From contig OY282381.1 of NCBI GenBank assembly GCA_958295915.1, positions 1,014,722-1,078,721 on the forward strand: a stretch of DNA of 64,000 nt, in the 5' to 3' direction. Within the stretch, counting starts at the first letter, position 1; each line of letters starts with the position of its first letter. The notes beneath the pieces are model-generated. The model was given only the letters and a program-made list of their open reading frames with translations, made no database searches and was not told the origin of the DNA. A program made the position numbers and the translations under genes. The stretch comes from an uncultured Caldilineaceae bacterium. Its GTDB lineage: Bacteria > Chloroflexota > Anaerolineae > Caldilineales > Caldilineaceae. Below, piece after piece: positions 44,733 to 54,227 of this stretch.

Positions 44733-46649
44733 ATGCGGTCGATGAGCGCAATATTCAGATCACGTTTTACTCTTACCATTCCAACGCCTCAGAGCGAACT
44801 GATATTTGTGGGCGCGGTCGCCATCGTCGCTACCTTCCTGCGCTTTTACCTGATCGACGAGAAGGCCATCTGGATGGATGAGGCGTTCAGCCTATGGGTT
44901 GCCCGCCACGGCTTGACCGAAATCTGGCGCTGGCTGATCCGTATCGACCAACATCCTCCCCTGTACTACAGCCTGCTACATGTCTGGATTGGGCTATTCG
45001 GCGACCTGCAGGGCGCGGTGCGGACACTCTCTGCCCTGGCCTCCGCACTGACCGTGCCGGTCTTCTACGCCGCGGCCCGCCGTCTACTGGATCGACCGCT
45101 AGCGATGATTGCTGTGACCATTTTGGCTGTATCACCTTTCCACGTGCGTTTCGCCCAGGAGACCCGCATGTACGCGCTGCTGACGTTAGAGATGGCGTGC
45201 GTCCTGTTCTTCCTTGCCCGCCTGCCGACGCCTTCAGCATCCCCGCCAGTTCAACACCAGCAGAGCGCTCATGCCTCACAAGACCCACTCCTATCCCAAG
45301 GCCGTGCCATGCGCCGCAGACGCACGGCGCCCGGCCTTCGAAGAGACTGGATCGGCTTGGCCGTTGCCCAGGCTCTTGTGATGCTGACCCACAACACTGC
45401 AGCGGTCTATCTGCCGGTGGCGCTGAATGCGGCGATGGGCATCATCTTTCTGCTTTCCAGGCGAGTCGTGAGGAGCGAGCAAAAAGAAGTGAAAGGTGTT
45501 CTCTCTCCTCACCTTTCGGCAGCAGCCGGCCCCCCTGAGTTTTGGATACGCTGGATCAAATTCCAAGGATTGGCGCTTCTGTTGTGGCTGCCCTGGGCCA
45601 TGCCATTCGCAATCCAGGTGATCGGCGTGGAGCGGGAATTCTGGCTACCACCGCCCTGGCCGAGGCTGGCGCTGGATACGTTCCACAACTTTCACTTTGC
45701 CTTTTTGCCCAGTGATCTGCCTCTGCTCCCAGTATGGATGGGGGCCTATCCGGTTCTGGCGCTGGTTGGACTGGTGGGTTTGCTATCGCAGGGCTGTCGA
45801 TTGAAGGGCGCTTATATCTCGATGGCCGGCAGATGGCGGCGGCGCCCTCCCAAACAGAAAACCCTACAAGACGATCGGACCGCAACTTCATTATTGCGCC
45901 TCTCTCGAGCAGAGGCGCATTCAACGTTCTCTGACAACAGCGGTTCGGCCATATTGCTCGCCTGTCTGTTTACGCTTCCCCACATCATCGCCTTACTGGT
46001 CAGCCTACACCGCCCGATCTATTCCGACCACACACTCATCTGGACCACACTGCCTTATTTTCTTTTGGTCGCTGCGGGCATCCGTACCCTGAGCCAGGCG
46101 CTGGCGCGTTTTCCCCATGCGGGAAGCGACACCGAAGGAATCGCCGCGGAGGCAGGAACAGGCCGGTATGCCGGCCTCTTGCCAACGGCGCGCCGGGGCC
46201 TGCAGGCAGCCATCCTGCTCGCCGTTCTCGCGCTGAGCGGTCTCTCCCTGAACGGCTACTACTTCTACTTCCAGAAGGAGGGCTGGGATCAGGCCGCGAG
46301 CCACGTGGCGCAGCATGCGCGGCCAGGGGATGTGATCTTCTTCAATGCCACATGGGTACAGATTCCATTCGAATATTACTACCGGCATTACGGTTTGGAC
46401 ACGGAGCTACGGGGGCTGCCAGTGGATCTGTTCGAACGAGGAATCCTGGAGCCGAAGATGACCGAGACAGAGACGCCGTACATCCACCAGTTGATCGCTG
46501 AGCGTAAGCGGGTCTGGCTCGTCTATTCCCACGACTGGTATACGGATCCAACCAAGATCATCCCTCGAGAGATAGAAAAATCCTTGCAGGAAACCGGACG
46601 GGCCAAATTTGTGGGATTACAGGTGATCCGCTACGAAGCGAGAGAATAA
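44733..46649 (+). CDS. GT39/ArnT-like membrane glycosyltransferase
   Basis: A GT-C fold protein of 638 residues: FYLIDEKAIWMDEAFSLWVA (catalytic acidic DE in the first loop), HPPLYYSLLHVWIGLFGD, and VSPFHVRFAQETRMYALLTL. It should use a lipid-linked sugar to modify an envelope acceptor on the outer face. Two polar inserts (about 178-212 and 368-410) interrupt the membrane core; the second contains the Rep-C peptide [11 protein letters not shown] 44733 is the first ATG (44742 also possible). A second membrane glycosyltransferase converges from the other side. Confidence 0.85.
   Translation: MRSMSAIFRSRFTLTIPTPQSELIFVGAVAIVATFLRFYLIDEKAIWMDEAFSLWVARHGLTEIWRWLIRIDQHPPLYYSLLHVWIGLFGDLQGAVRTLSALASALTVPVFYAAARRLLDRPLAMIAVTILAVSPFHVRFAQETRMYALLTLEMACVLFFLARLPTPSASPPVQHQQSAHASQDPLLSQGRAMRRRRTAPGLRRDWIGLAVAQALVMLTHNTAAVYLPVALNAAMGIIFLLSRRVVRSEQKEVKGVLSPHLSAAAGPPEFWIRWIKFQGLALLLWLPWAMPFAIQVIGVEREFWLPPPWPRLALDTFHNFHFAFLPSDLPLLPVWMGAYPVLALVGLVGLLSQGCRLKGAYISMAGRWRRRPPKQKTLQDDRTATSLLRLSRAEAHSTFSDNSGSAILLACLFTLPHIIALLVSLHRPIYSDHTLIWTTLPYFLLVAAGIRTLSQALARFPHAGSDTEGIAAEAGTGRYAGLLPTARRGLQAAILLAVLALSGLSLNGYYFYFQKEGWDQAASHVAQHARPGDVIFFNATWVQIPFEYYYRHYGLDTELRGLPVDLFERGILEPKMTETETPYIHQLIAERKRVWLVYSHDWYTDPTKIIPREIEKSLQETGRAKFVGLQVIRYEARE
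45896..45918 (+). repeat. Rep-C copy 2, in frame in the glycosyltransferase
   Basis: A 23-bp palindrome identical (reverse complement) to 34082-34104; with the next three bases, 26 nt are identical in coding orientation. It encodes RLSRAEAH between DDRTATSLL and STFSDNSGSA. Confidence 0.9.
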
Positions 46650-46660
46650 ACCAGTAGTTA

Positions 46661-46728
46661 GTGGACACTGCAGTTGTCAGTTTCCAGTGGTCAGTGAACC
46701 GCAGGTACTCGAAACTAAAAACCAGAAC
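46661..46728 (-). repeat. Rep-E copy 3, across the glycosyltransferase stop
   Basis: Minus-strand reading: GGTTCTGGTTTTTAGTTTCG, AGTACCTGCGGTTCACTGAC, then CACTGGAAACTGACAACTGC. The TAG is the stop of the 46715-48328 gene, giving the end SGF as in mvaA. Confidence 0.85.
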
Positions 46729-48328
46729 CTTTCCACCGACCACTGCAGTTGAGCGGCCACTTTGTAACCGCCAGCGCGATGCCCAACAGTCCCAAAGTCG
46801 GCAGCCATTCCCAGCGGCGCACCCACTCGAACTCCCGCGGGTCGGTGGGATCGATGTACCTAATATAGGAAAGGGCAAGCGTGCCGCTGAGCCAAAGCCA
46901 GGGCCACGTCCACAGCCAGATTCGCCGTAGCTCGTCTGCCCCCGGCGTCAGCAAAGGCACGAACGGCAAGAGCGCCAACAGATACCAGGGATGGAACGTC
47001 ATCGTCAACAGCACATAGCCGGCCAACGGCGCCGCCAGCCAGCGCAGGGTCGCCCGCAGGTCGTTCCGATCACGGCGGGAACACAGCCACGCCCACAGAA
47101 GCAGAGCAACCAGAATCGACAGCGCAATCTCCTGGGTCACGTCTTGAGAGTCGGCGACGCCTGCCTCCCTGAGCCACATCTCCAGCCAATGGAACAGCCC
47201 ACTGTTGAATTTCCAATACTCCTCATAGATGCGCAGCGCGCCGAACAGCCCACGCCCGTCCAGATCGCCGGTCAGCCCCCAGCCAGCCCGCATGGCAGAC
47301 GGCAGCAGAAGCCCCACGCTCAGCGCGCCGTATAGCAACCGTCTGCCCCAGTTCCATTGCCACCAAAAGATTGGCGTCAGAAGGACGGGGATCAGTTTCG
47401 TAAGCGTAGCCAGCGCCAGCAGAGCCGGCGAAAGCGCAGCCAACAGCCGGCGCGCGTCGTCGAATCTGGCAAAAGGAGCATCCATCAGTTGCCGTGGCGC
47501 GCCGCGTCCCTCAACATCTGAATCAAGAGTATTGGATTGGCAGGAATCAAGGCAGGATATATCCTGCATCTTCCTGTCAATCCTTACATCCTGATCTGAT
47601 TTCCAATAGCCAATTCCCAATACAGCCGCCATCATCAGCACGACCATCCAGGCGTCCACGTGCGCGCCGTGGGCAACTTCGACGATCACGAGAGGGTTCC
47701 ACAGATAGATGAGCAGACGATGGCCGGGCAGACGAGCGAGGGCCAGCAGTTGCGCTATGAGCAACGCGGTTGTCAGATCGAATACAACGACGGCGACTTG
47801 GATAGAGATCGGTTTGAGGGGGAAGAGGAAGGCGACGCCAGCGAAGAACCACTGGGCCACCGGCATATATGGACTGGCCAACCATGCATGGTTGGCCAGG
47901 GCGCGGATGGGGATGTCCAGCCCATCCAATTCCGGGGCGTCAATGGGAAATGCATAGGGGCTGATGCCGTTTACGGCCACATGGCCGTCCCACAGGTAGC
48001 GATAGACATCTGACGACAGAGAGGGGCTCGTGAACAGGAAGAGGAACCGAAAGAGGCAGCCTCCTCCCCACAGCCAGCCAAGTCCGAAAGCTTTGCTTCG
48101 TTCGTACAGCGAACAGGGGCTGGGAGGAGATTCTTTGTCGCCCCATCGCTCTACCCACAGGATCGCACCGATGTAGCCGACGAACGCCAGCCCATACCAG
48201 TACAGGAACTCCACTACCACGCGCCCGCCCAATTCTCCATGTCGGAACTGCATGGACACCATGCCGCTGTAGGCGAGGAGAGAAAGGGAGAGGAGCGACA
48301 GGGGAATCAACCAGGGCGGCGGCTTCAT
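46715..48328 (-). CDS. Membrane mannosyltransferase-like protein (GT-C)
   Basis: A 537-residue polytopic GT-C protein: SPSLSSDVYRYLWDGHVAVN (acidic first loop, as in MptA/B-like and DUF2029 enzymes), GISPYAFPIDAP and YLWNPLVIVEVAHGAHVDAW. It probably uses a polyprenyl-phosphate sugar. Residues 245-270 (SDQDVRIDRKMQDISC and following) are encoded by Rep-D, between two membrane segments. The C-terminal WPLNCSGRWKGSGF and the stop come from Rep-E. Its start is 4 nt after the upstream gene, so the two are co-transcribed. Confidence 0.85.
   Translation of the reverse strand: MKPPPWLIPLSLLSLSLLAYSGMVSMQFRHGELGGRVVVEFLYWYGLAFVGYIGAILWVERWGDKESPPSPCSLYERSKAFGLGWLWGGGCLFRFLFLFTSPSLSSDVYRYLWDGHVAVNGISPYAFPIDAPELDGLDIPIRALANHAWLASPYMPVAQWFFAGVAFLFPLKPISIQVAVVVFDLTTALLIAQLLALARLPGHRLLIYLWNPLVIVEVAHGAHVDAWMVVLMMAAVLGIGYWKSDQDVRIDRKMQDISCLDSCQSNTLDSDVEGRGAPRQLMDAPFARFDDARRLLAALSPALLALATLTKLIPVLLTPIFWWQWNWGRRLLYGALSVGLLLPSAMRAGWGLTGDLDGRGLFGALRIYEEYWKFNSGLFHWLEMWLREAGVADSQDVTQEIALSILVALLLWAWLCSRRDRNDLRATLRWLAAPLAGYVLLTMTFHPWYLLALLPFVPLLTPGADELRRIWLWTWPWLWLSGTLALSYIRYIDPTDPREFEWVRRWEWLPTLGLLGIALAVTKWPLNCSGRWKGSGF
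47521..47594 (-). repeat. Rep-D copy, in frame in the glycosyltransferase
   Basis: Minus strand: ATCAGGATGTAAGGATTGAC, AGGAAGATGCAGGATATATC, CTGCCTTGATTCCTGCCAAT, CCAATACTCTTGATT. This is the most complete Rep-D copy, and the frame stays open (DQDVRIDRKMQDISCLDSCQ). Confidence 0.88.
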
Positions 48329-48332
48329 CCTT

Positions 48333-49484
48333 TCAGCGCTCTCTCCAACGCGCTATATCCTCTGAAATCCGATACAGGTTGCGATCTGTCGATCCCCCCG
48401 AGCGCAGGATCATCCGCTCGGCCAGGCGCTGCGTGCGCAGGGCGATCTCTGTTACGCTGTCATAGCGGGGCAGATCGCCGGTCACGTCTTCGTTGAAGTA
48501 CACATCGCTGCTGGCGCGAATATCCTCCGGCAGCCCTGTGTAGCCGTGGAGTAACCCCAATAGACCGGCGGCGGTGGTCATATTGTTGTCCGCATCCCAA
48601 CCGGCCAGCGCGGCGATTTCGACGGTCTTGAGCATATCGCTCTCCCCGTATAGCAAGGCCATAAGCGTGACAGCAAAGTTTACCCGGGAGGCCCACCACA
48701 TCGGATCCGTGTCGTAGACATCGCGAATCCTCTGGCGGGCAACGCGCCAATCCTGCGGCTGTTCCTGATGCCAACGCAGGACGTTATCCACAATGGGCGC
48801 AATGATGGCCTCGTCGGCCGTGCGTTGACGGGCGACTGCAATCAGCGTAGGGATATCATCCTCGAAGAAAGCCAAGCTGTAGAGCGTGGCGTAAAAGACG
48901 CTGGCCTCCACGGCCGGCCCGCTGTTTGTGATGCGGGCAAAGCGCTCAGCGTAGGCGGCAGCGACATCCGGCATTCCGGGCGCCAACATCCCGAACAGCT
49001 CTGTTTGCAACTGGGCGTCTATGGACCAGGCCCCATCCGGGTTGTTCTGCGGGTTCCCTGTCTCCGGCGGCAGGAAACCCTCATCCATCAGATCCCGCGC
49101 CCGCCGGGTCGATACCCAGATATTGTGATTCAGATGATCCACCCATTCGTCCCGAATCTGTTCAGCGGATGGACTGAGTCCGTGGCTCTCCAGAATGTGG
49201 AGGTCCACCCACTCCACCTGGGTGTCGTCGTCGGTCGACCATTCGTCCAGCAAGAGCAGAGAAAACGCCCCCGCCGGCCCCGGCTCTGCCAAATACACAC
49301 CCTGATAGTCCAGACCCGAGTGATTGGCGACCAGAATCGCCTTCCACGCGCCGAAAACCTTGTCGGAATAGGCGGCGGCTGTCAATTGCCGGATAGCTGT
49401 GGTCGGCGCAGGACGGGTGAGGCCGATGCACAGAACGACGGCAAGCCAAATGAAAGCAATCAGACCGATAGCGCGTGGATTCAT
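48333..49484 (-). CDS. ADP-ribosylglycohydrolase-like protein, membrane anchored
   Basis: The ARH fold (PF03747) is indicated by DKVFGAWKAILVANHSGLDY, DEWSTDDDTQVEWVDLHILE (metal-binding acidic run) and AGWDADNNMTTAAGLLGLLH (second metal site). ARH enzymes remove ADP-ribose from proteins or small molecules. Unusually, an N-terminal signal or anchor (AIGLIAFIWLAVVLCIGLTR) places the domain outside the membrane, where ADP-ribose substrates are not expected. ATG 49484 has AAAAGAG upstream. Confidence 0.83.
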   Translation of the reverse strand: MNPRAIGLIAFIWLAVVLCIGLTRPAPTTAIRQLTAAAYSDKVFGAWKAILVANHSGLDYQGVYLAEPGPAGAFSLLLLDEWSTDDDTQVEWVDLHILESHGLSPSAEQIRDEWVDHLNHNIWVSTRRARDLMDEGFLPPETGNPQNNPDGAWSIDAQLQTELFGMLAPGMPDVAAAYAERFARITNSGPAVEASVFYATLYSLAFFEDDIPTLIAVARQRTADEAIIAPIVDNVLRWHQEQPQDWRVARQRIRDVYDTDPMWWASRVNFAVTLMALLYGESDMLKTVEIAALAGWDADNNMTTAAGLLGLLHGYTGLPEDIRASSDVYFNEDVTGDLPRYDSVTEIALRTQRLAERMILRSGGSTDRNLYRISEDIARWRER

Positions 49485-49541
49485 GATATCTCTTTTGTAG
49501 AGGAGTTTCCCAGCTTAGTAGAATATCGTCAGCTGGCGACG

Positions 49542-49976
49542 TTACTGATCCTGTAACGTTGGATGATAGTAGGTGGCGCCAATAGCCAGGATTGCTGCAA
49601 GAGCCAGAATTCCGGGGGCTAGCAGCGGATTTGCGCCGCGTAACGCATCCATTAGCACATCGGACGGGACTGCATTGGGACGGATTTCCAGCGCAAAAGC
49701 CAAATTGTGTTCGACGTGTTCGAATACTCCGAAGAGGCTGCCGACAAGTACGACTGCCATCACGATCCGTAGCGCTCTGACAGTCATCCGCTGTGGGCGC
49801 ATGAGCGTGGCAACTATCGCTACGAAGCCCAATCCACACAGAACAAAGGGAATCAATTGGACGACGTTTCCCATGTGTTCCTCCAACCACAACTCGACAA
49901 CCGTACCCACACAGATGAAGCAAGCGACCAGTAATAAGAATTTTCGATAACGCCCAATCAGGATTTCTGAGTGCAT
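49542..49976 (-). CDS. Small four-helix membrane protein, unknown
   Basis: 144 residues with helices at about 8-28, 34-56, 66-88 and 113-135 (APGILALAAILAIGATYYHP). ATG 49976 has AAGGAGTAATCCT upstream, which overlaps the end of the HhH gene, so the two are coupled. A perfect 7-bp hairpin (ACGTTAC, GTAACGT) covers the stop. No family was recognised. Confidence 0.7.
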   Translation of the reverse strand: MHSEILIGRYRKFLLLVACFICVGTVVELWLEEHMGNVVQLIPFVLCGLGFVAIVATLMRPQRMTVRALRIVMAVVLVGSLFGVFEHVEHNLAFALEIRPNAVPSDVLMDALRGANPLLAPGILALAAILAIGATYYHPTLQDQ

Positions 49977-49980
49977 AGGA

Positions 49981-50484
49981 TTACTCCTTCAGGTAGGAGG
50001 CCGACGACGAAAGCTGTTCTGCGTCGATGTAGTCAGACAATGCTGTCAGGAAGGCATCGTTGGAAGCGAAGGGGCGCGCCGCCATGAGGGTCTCCGCAAC
50101 TGAATCATCTATACCAGGAATCTGCTTTAGCGTTTCCTTATCAGATTCATTGACATCCACCGGCACAAACACATACTCCTCATAGAAGGCTACCTGCTCA
50201 TCGTCAACGTACTTGCCGATGTCGCGACGGAACTGCTGGATGCTGATATACGGTTGATACTCGAAGAACTCCCGCACCATGCGGTCGCCCAAGTCAGGTA
50301 TCGTGCCGAGCGGTTCTTCGCCTGTCATATCGTTGAGGTTGATCTTTCCTCTATTGACGGCTTCGCTTGATTCCTCCTGAACAACAGGAGTTTGTTCTGC
50401 CGCCAATCGCGTCCCGCTGCATCCGCTCAGGATTCAGCAACATCGAGAATAACGCAATAGCAAGGCAGAAAATGCGTATCGCAT
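49981..50484 (-). pseudogene. Helix-hairpin-helix lipoprotein with a broken leader
   Basis: The downstream frame, usable only from TTG 50406 (141 residues), has tandem HhH-like parts: INLNDMTGEEPLGTIPDLGD and VDVNESDKETLKQIPGIDDS, as in ComEA-type DNA-binding proteins. Just upstream and in the same frame is a lipobox, ILSGCSGTR, preceded by TGA. An ATG with a strong GGGAGG site (50484) opens a leader in the same frame that stops at that TGA, while another frame encodes a better hydrophobic core (IRIFCLAIALFSMLL). One or more indels in the signal peptide are likely. Confidence 0.65.
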
Positions 50485-50872
50485 AATGATGTCCTCCCGT
50501 GGACTCTGGTAAAGTGTACTTGTCACAGTTAGCGCTTACGAACAGACTACAGAGTTCGCGCTATATATTCGCGCTATACTGTGACAAAACAAGTGTATAT
50601 CAATTCTTATTACGCGCAAACCGGTTCAGATAGTATAAAGAATAGTATAAAGAAACGATAAAGATTCGACAAGAGGATGCGCTCGTCCCCAGCCCCACCG
50701 CTTTGTATAAAGCCTCAACCGCTAGGCGTATGTCCACAACAATGCGCTGTGGTACAATGATCAGGACAGACATTGCGCAATATAGGTTGTTTTGCGCGCC
50801 ACTGTGGAACACGACCGGAGTTTCTGATCTATTCATACACCATATATGCAAATTCTGAAAGGACATGAAAAG
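50485..50872. other. Intergenic region with a degenerate Rep-A
   Basis: No gene is supported. Rep-A with a decayed right arm is at 50794-50813 (GCGCGCCACTGTGGAACACG). An AT-rich stretch (50520-50660) contains a repeated GCGCTATA motif and two near-identical AAGAATAGTATAAAGAA units at about 50638-50656. Confidence 0.5.
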
Positions 50873-51340
50873 ATGTCACAGGTTTCGATCGGCATGCATC
50901 GCCATATCCGCTCTTCAATCGACACAGCTGTCAAGGGACTCTCCGCCAAGCAGCTACACGCCATGCCTGAGGGGTTCGACAACAATATCGCCTGGAATCT
51001 GGGGCACATTCTGATCGTTCAGCAGCGTCTGCTCTATGGCCGCTGTAGCCTGCCCCTGTCCGTATCAGAGGAGATGATTCCTCTGTACTTGCCAGGAACA
51101 TCCCCTACGGATTGGCAGACGCAACCGGATGCCCAGGAGCTGGCAGAGATGCTGATGCCTCAACAAGAACAGTTGGAAAAGGATTACGCCGCGGGCCGAT
51201 TCACTGAGAGGCCGTTTGAACGATATACCACCTCGACAGGTGTCGATATCTCAGATATAGATGGCGCTCTGATCTTCAACACCTACCATGAAGGGCTGCA
51301 CCACGGCGCAATTCAGGCATTGATCAATTTTGTGGGCTGA
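50873..51340 (+). CDS. DinB family protein
   Basis: A four-helix-bundle metal-binding protein of 155 residues: GMHRHIRSSIDTAVKGLSAK, NNIAWNLGHILIVQQRLLYG (His ligand) and FNTYHEGLHHGAIQAL (two His ligands). Relatives are thiol transferases or unknown. ATG 50873 (AAAGG upstream) is preferred to ATG 50846. Confidence 0.88.
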   Translation: MSQVSIGMHRHIRSSIDTAVKGLSAKQLHAMPEGFDNNIAWNLGHILIVQQRLLYGRCSLPLSVSEEMIPLYLPGTSPTDWQTQPDAQELAEMLMPQQEQLEKDYAAGRFTERPFERYTTSTGVDISDIDGALIFNTYHEGLHHGAIQALINFVG

Positions 51341-51451
51341 CTGAACCGGCGAACCCACGAATATGGCCCTACACCGCCTCCGTTATGCTTGCCGCAGAGT
51401 CCCTTCCTTCCATTTCGTCGTCAGTTGCCGCCGCGTCAGAAGGCAAGATCA

Positions 51452-52780
51452 ATGACTGAAGTCGTAATTGTCAGCGCCGTGCGCACGCCCATCGGCCGTA
51501 TCCGCGGCGCGCTGTCGTCTGTGCGTCCGGATGATTTGGCGGCGATCGTCATCAGAGAAGCGGTCAAGCGGACCGCTATCGATCCAGCGGACATCGAGGA
51601 AGTCTATCTCGGCTGCGCCAATCAAGCGGGAGAGGACAACCGCAACATCGCCCGCATGGCCTTGCTGCTGGCCGGACTGCCTCAGGAGGTGGCCGGGGTG
51701 ACAGTGAACCGTCTCTGCGCCAGCGGTCTCAACGCGGTAAACCAGGCCGCGCGGGCAATCCTATGCGGCGAAGGCGATATCTTCATCGCGGGTGGCGTGG
51801 AAAGTATGACGCGCGCGCCCTATTCCCTGCCCAAAAATCCAACCGGCTTCGGCCCGGCGGGCAACACAGTTTCAGAAGGCTACGATACAACCCTCGGTTG
51901 GCGCTATCCCAACCCGGCTATGGAGGCTCTCTTCCCCCTGGAAGCGATGGGAGAGACAGCGGAGAACATTTTTGAAATGAGCTGTGCCGGCGCGATTGCC
52001 GGCGGAGAAATCAGCCGGGCAGAGCAGGACCGCTTCGCCCTCCAGAGCCAGCGGCGAGCGGTGCGCGCCATCAATCGGGGCTATTTCAAACGAGAGATTG
52101 TGCCGCTGAAGATTCCTCAGAGGCGGGGCGACCCCTTGATCGTGGACACAGATGAGCATCCTCGCTACACGAAGACAAGCGGAAGCTTTCAACTGGCCAC
52201 CAGCGCAGAGGCACTGAGCTCTCTGCAGCCGACCTTTCGCCAGAACGGTACGGTTACCGCCGGCAACGCCAGCGGACTGAACGATGGCGCCTGCGCGCTG
52301 GCGCTGATGTCAAGAAATAAAGCCGACGCCCTGGGGATTCGTCCCCTGGCCCGCTGGGTGGCCTCTGCCGCGGCCGGCGTCGATCCCCGGATGATGGGGC
52401 TGGGACCGGTCGATGCCACCCGCAAGGTATTGAAGCGGGCAGGGCTTTCCATCGTCGATATCGACCTGGCCGAACTCAACGAGGCCTTCGCAGTGCAGGC
52501 CCTGGCCGTTTTGCGCGAGCTCAATTTGAGCGAGGCGATCACAAATGTTAACGGCGGCGCAATCGCCCTGGGCCATCCTCTCGGCTGCTCCGGCGCCCGC
52601 ATCCTGACGACTCTCATCCACGAGATGCAACGGCGGGCGGCCAATCGAACAGTGCCGCTATGTCCGGCGGATGGAGAGCAGAGCTGTCCAACAGACCAGT
52701 CGCCGCGCTACGGCCTGGCGACCCTTTGTGTGGGGGTGGGCCAAGGAGAGGCGACGATTGTGGAGAGGATAGACCAATGA
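51452..52780 (+). CDS. Acetyl-CoA acetyltransferase family thiolase
   Basis: ATG 51452 gives [20 protein letters not shown]. Active-site motifs: [14 protein letters not shown] (nucleophilic Cys about 91), [31 protein letters not shown] (His) and the final cysteine region [13 protein letters not shown]. It could make acetoacetyl-CoA for the mevalonate genes or cleave beta-ketoadipyl-CoA. About 25 extra residues ([20 protein letters not shown]) precede the last motif, not expected in the family. The stop overlaps the CoA-transferase start (ATGA). Confidence 0.92.
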   Translation: MTEVVIVSAVRTPIGRIRGALSSVRPDDLAAIVIREAVKRTAIDPADIEEVYLGCANQAGEDNRNIARMALLLAGLPQEVAGVTVNRLCASGLNAVNQAARAILCGEGDIFIAGGVESMTRAPYSLPKNPTGFGPAGNTVSEGYDTTLGWRYPNPAMEALFPLEAMGETAENIFEMSCAGAIAGGEISRAEQDRFALQSQRRAVRAINRGYFKREIVPLKIPQRRGDPLIVDTDEHPRYTKTSGSFQLATSAEALSSLQPTFRQNGTVTAGNASGLNDGACALALMSRNKADALGIRPLARWVASAAAGVDPRMMGLGPVDATRKVLKRAGLSIVDIDLAELNEAFAVQALAVLRELNLSEAITNVNGGAIALGHPLGCSGARILTTLIHEMQRRAANRTVPLCPADGEQSCPTDQSPRYGLATLCVGVGQGEATIVERIDQ

Positions 52781-54135
52781 AGCAGGCGCCTCAGCTCACC
52801 CCCCAAGAGGCCGCCAGGCTCGTCAAATCCGGCGATGCCATTCTGGTGGGCGGCTTCGGCATGACCGGCAACCCGACGCGCATTTTGCACGCCTTGGCGG
52901 AGACCGACATTCACGACATCACATACATCGCCAACAATGTAGGCGAGCCGGGTCTGGGCGGCGGCCGCATGCTGCGCAATGGGCAGATCAGGAAGGCGAT
53001 CGGATCGTTTTTCACCAGCAACCCGGAAGCAGTCGCCGCCGCCCAATCCGGCGCTATCGAGTTCGAGTTGATGCCGCAAGGCTCCCTGGCTGAAGCGATT
53101 CGCGCCGCCGGCGCCGGGATCGGCGGCTTTTTTACGCCCACCGCCGCGGGCACGCTCCTGGCCGCGGGGCGAGAGACGAAACGCATAGATGGACGCGTAC
53201 ACGTCTTTCAGCCAGCGTTGCGGGCAGATGTCGCGTTGATCCGGGCGTGGACCGCGGACACAGCCGGCAATCTGATCTATCGCCTGACGGAGCAAAACTT
53301 CAACCGCGCCATGGCCATGGCCGCCGACCTGGTCATCGCCGAAGTCGAGGAATGCGTCCCAGCGGGGGAACTGGACCCGAACGCCATCCATACGCCCAGC
53401 TGCTTTGTAGACTATCTGGTACCGGTGCGGACCACAGCAGCCGATCTGGGCTCGTCCGCTTCGATCACGGATAGAGCGAAGAAAACGGACGACATGCGCC
53501 TGAAGATGGCCCGGCGGGCCCTGGCAGAGCTGCAACCGGGGGATATCGTCAATCTGGGCGTCGGCATTCCTACCCTTGTCGCCGACCTCATCACGCCCGC
53601 CCATGGCGTTATTCTGCATACAGAAAACGGAATGTTGGGGGTCGGCCCGGCCCCAGAGAGCGGTGGGGCCATGGAGTACCCGGTCAACGCCAGCAAAATC
53701 CCGGTCACAGCGCTGCCGGGCAGCAGTTATTTCGACAGCGCCGACTCTTTTGCCATGATTCGGGGCGGACATGTGGATGTGGCGATCATGGGCGGGTTGC
53801 AGGTGGACGAACAGGCCAATCTGGCCAACTGGGCCGCGCCAGGCAAGCCGCTGCTAGGGGTCGGCGGCGCCATGGATCTGGCCTCCGGCGCCAGGCGGCT
53901 GATCGTGACCATGACCCATGCCAGCCGCGACGGACAGACCAAAATCGTGCCGGCCTGTACCCTGCCCCTGACAGCGACCAACGCGGTGGATGTGATCATC
54001 ACCGATCTGGCGGTCTTCCGTTTTCTCGATCGGCGCCTGACTCTAACCGAACTGATGCCAGGGCGCTCGCTGGAGGAGGTGCAGGCAAAAACGACGGCGC
54101 GGTTTGTGCCCGCGCTGAAAACGAAAGAGATGTAG
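52777..54135 (+). CDS. 3-oxoacid CoA-transferase, fused A and B subunits
   Basis: Residues 1-215 are subunit A ([40 protein letters not shown]) and 235-450 are subunit B ([14 protein letters not shown], catalytic Glu in [16 protein letters not shown]). This gives a SCOT-like single chain that moves CoA between succinyl-CoA and a 3-oxoacid. With the thiolase (4-nt overlap) it would degrade acetoacetate or 3-oxoadipate. ATG 52777 gives 452 residues. Confidence 0.92.
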   Translation: MKQAPQLTPQEAARLVKSGDAILVGGFGMTGNPTRILHALAETDIHDITYIANNVGEPGLGGGRMLRNGQIRKAIGSFFTSNPEAVAAAQSGAIEFELMPQGSLAEAIRAAGAGIGGFFTPTAAGTLLAAGRETKRIDGRVHVFQPALRADVALIRAWTADTAGNLIYRLTEQNFNRAMAMAADLVIAEVEECVPAGELDPNAIHTPSCFVDYLVPVRTTAADLGSSASITDRAKKTDDMRLKMARRALAELQPGDIVNLGVGIPTLVADLITPAHGVILHTENGMLGVGPAPESGGAMEYPVNASKIPVTALPGSSYFDSADSFAMIRGGHVDVAIMGGLQVDEQANLANWAAPGKPLLGVGGAMDLASGARRLIVTMTHASRDGQTKIVPACTLPLTATNAVDVIITDLAVFRFLDRRLTLTELMPGRSLEEVQAKTTARFVPALKTKEM

Positions 54136-54191
54136 CTACAGACAGACTGTCTGCGCGTCTTGAAAAGATAAACCGTCAGTTGCGCATATTT

Positions 54192-54223
54192 GTTAAAGGG
54201 GGATCAAGTTAAAGGGGGATCAA
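54192..54223 (+). repeat. Exact 16-bp tandem duplication carrying a Shine-Dalgarno
   Basis: GTTAAAGGGGGATCAA occurs twice in direct succession (54192-54207 and 54208-54223). The second copy places AAAGGGGG before the TTG start at 54228, so the ribosome-binding site has been duplicated. Confidence 0.85.
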
Positions 54224-54227
54224 ACTG

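Noticed and set aside
52708..53772. 354-residue antisense frame under the CoA-transferase
   Set aside because: Lies fully opposite a clear enzyme gene; no domain motifs.
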